Of a DNA stretch of 7,758 bases, positions 6,812-7,758 are shown piece by piece (the stretch's first letter is position 1; each line of letters starts with the position of its first letter). The notes under the pieces were generated by a model, which saw only the letters and a program-made list of their open reading frames with translations, ran no database searches and was not told the origin of the DNA. Origin of the DNA: Bdellovibrionales bacterium (GTDB taxonomy: Bacteria; Bdellovibrionota; Bdellovibrionia; Bdellovibrionales; UBA1609). The stretch lies in contig DAIDJH010000080.1 of the NCBI GenBank assembly GCA_027451425.1, forward strand, positions 1 to 7,758. The letters are read 5' to 3'. A program made the translations under genes and the position numbers.

Positions 6812-7384
6812 GTGATTCAAAAATTCAACAATCGCACTTTTCTCGATTGCTTTTATTTTTTCTTCCAGCTCATCAGCGGACCAACCGGACTCAACCGCGA
6901 TTTTCTTCTGCAGAAGAACTCGCCCTTCATCGTAGGTTTCACTAACCTCGTGAATGGTCACGCCAGATTCTTTGTCTCCTGAACTCAGCACGGATTCATG
7001 CACAATGCGACCGAACATGCCTTTGCCACCATATTTTGGCAGAAGACTTGGGTGTGTATTAAAAATTCGATGCGGAAAGCGGTGAATCAAAGATGGATCA
7101 ATTTTTTTAAGAAATCCCAAAAGAAAAATCACATCCGGATTTTGCCGTTCAACAGCGTCAAGCACAGCCGCATCGAAAACTTCACGGCTTGAATAGTTGC
7201 GCCAAGGGAGAAGCGTTGGCGTAATGCCAAAGCGCTTGGCAACTTCAAGCACACGTGCTTTTGGATTTTCCGAAACGACGCCAATAATGGTCCACGCCGG
7301 CTTCTCACGCCTTTCGTAATTGAGCAGGTGTTCAACAGTACTGCCGAAACCAGAAGCAAACGCCGTAATTTTTATTTTTGCCAT
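6773..7384 (-). CDS. purN: phosphoribosylglycinamide formyltransferase (GART), folate-dependent
   Basis: A 203-residue cytoplasmic enzyme that transfers a formyl group from 10-formyltetrahydrofolate to GAR in purine synthesis. The phosphate-binding loop is ASGFGST (10-16), where most members have ASGxGSN. The catalytic triad of the family (Asn106, His108, Asp144 in E. coli) corresponds to N109 and H111 in FNTHPSLLP and D152 in TYDEG. KYGGKGMFG and ESGVTIHEV are further family signatures. The YDEG form and short length resemble the PurN type I associate with Bacteroidetes rather than E. coli, a resemblance by eye. Start ATG 7384 lies inside the end of the upstream FAH-family gene (13-nt overlap), without a clear ribosome binding site, so translation is likely coupled. 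The C-terminal 12 codons and stop overlap the olsA-like gene on the opposite strand. Call is firm. Confidence 0.93.
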   Translation of the reverse strand: MAKIKITAFASGFGSTVEHLLNYERREKPAWTIIGVVSENPKARVLEVAKRFGITPTLLPWRNYSSREVFDAAVLDAVERQNPDVIFLLGFLKKIDPSLIHRFPHRIFNTHPSLLPKYGGKGMFGRIVHESVLSSGDKESGVTIHEVSETYDEGRVLLQKKIAVESGWSADELEEKIKAIEKSAIVEFLNHLDRGIQDGAKMG

Positions 7385-7758
7385 GCACGCACGGTTTGGC
7401 TAATGCGGCCAAACAAGTCGCGGCCCTTTTGATCGAGCATTTTGATCTCGACATGATCACCGGGCTTCATAAACGCCGTCTTCGGAGTGCCCGTTTGAAT
7501 TTGCTCAATCATCCGACGTTCCGCTAAACAACTGGACCCCGCGTTCGGATCTTCATTTGAAACCGTACCGCTCCCTACGATTGTGCCCGCGCTCAACGCC
7601 CGCGTTCTTGCCGCATGCGAAATCAATTGCCCAAAGTTAAAATGCATCTCGCCGCCATTCGGCCGCCCAAAAAATTCACCATTAAAACTCACAAGAAGGG
7701 GCAAGTGCAGGCGGCCATCGCGCCAATTTTTACCCAACTCCTCCGGAGTCAACGCAAA
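7372..7758 (-). CDS. fumarylacetoacetate hydrolase family protein, C-terminal part (5' end outside window)
   Basis: The frame stays open to the window edge on the minus strand, giving 128 visible residues that end at TAA 7374-7372. An in-frame TTG at 7752 is not a likely start, since the visible part begins in the middle of the FAH fold. Signatures of the FAH C-terminal catalytic domain are present: FFGRPNGGEMHFNFGQLISH, TRALSAGTIVGSGTVSN, SSCLAERRMIE and KPGDHVEIKMLDQKG. The family cleaves C-C bonds of fumarylacetoacetate in tyrosine breakdown, but many members act on other 2-keto or acylpyruvate compounds, so the substrate is open. The metal-binding acids lie in the missing part. Its stop is 13 nt inside purN, so the two genes form an overlapping minus-strand pair. 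Confidence 0.88.
   Translation of the reverse strand, partial: FALTPEELGKNWRDGRLHLPLLVSFNGEFFGRPNGGEMHFNFGQLISHAARTRALSAGTIVGSGTVSNEDPNAGSSCLAERRMIEQIQTGTPKTAFMKPGDHVEIKMLDQKGRDLFGRISQTVRAWQK

Noticed and set aside
6463..6945. 160-residue plus-strand frame spanning the olsA-like gene and purN end
   Set aside because: It has an Arg/Ser-rich translation, crosses two genes in unrelated frames and has no family features.

Overview
The window looks like chromosomal DNA from a Gram-negative bacterium, most plausibly a member of the Bdellovibrionota (predatory Bdellovibrio-like bacteria). The reasons are a roughly balanced GC content, gene types and protein style (an orphan SpoIIE phosphatase, a YhhQ transporter ending in an acidic/NTDFNPF tail, small secreted proteins, tightly packed genes), plus Sec signal peptides and periplasmic domains. 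This assignment is inference; no rRNA or other marker is present.

Layout. The last 67 codons of an MFS exporter (+, 1-204) converge, with a 6-nt gap, on a small secreted two-cysteine protein (-, 211-591). A short intergenic region (about 604-728) separates that gene from a divergent membrane phosphatase with periplasmic sensor, HAMP and SpoIIE/PP2C domains (+, 729-2528). After a small perfect hairpin comes a YhhQ-family queuosine-precursor transporter (+, 2566-3243). Its stop codon overlaps, as ATGA, the start of a large secreted protein that resembles a glycoside hydrolase (+, 3240-5120). An 84-nt gap with a strong ribosome binding site leads to an OlsB-like N-acyltransferase (+, 5205-6041). 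This is coupled through a TTGA overlap to an OlsA/PlsC-like O-acyltransferase (+, 6038-6811). The O-acyltransferase runs tail-to-tail into purN (-, 6773-7384), overlapping it by 39 nt. PurN lies downstream of, and overlaps by 13 nt, a fumarylacetoacetate-hydrolase-family gene (-, 7372 to the window edge).

How the genes may work together. The clearest unit is the two-gene acyltransferase pair, which by family should make an aminolipid of the ornithine-lipid type: OlsB-like N-acylation of an amino acid, then OlsA-like O-acylation of the 3-hydroxy group. The YhhQ transporter and the secreted hydrolase-like protein are coupled at translation and may form a salvage/uptake pair, although no biochemical link is obvious. 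The phosphatase may be a signalling gene in the same transcription unit. On the minus strand, a FAH-family enzyme and purN form an overlapping pair.

There are no tRNA, rRNA, CRISPR, insertion sequence or phage features. The least described element is the 626-residue secreted protein. Nothing here clearly amounts to a new multi-gene system.
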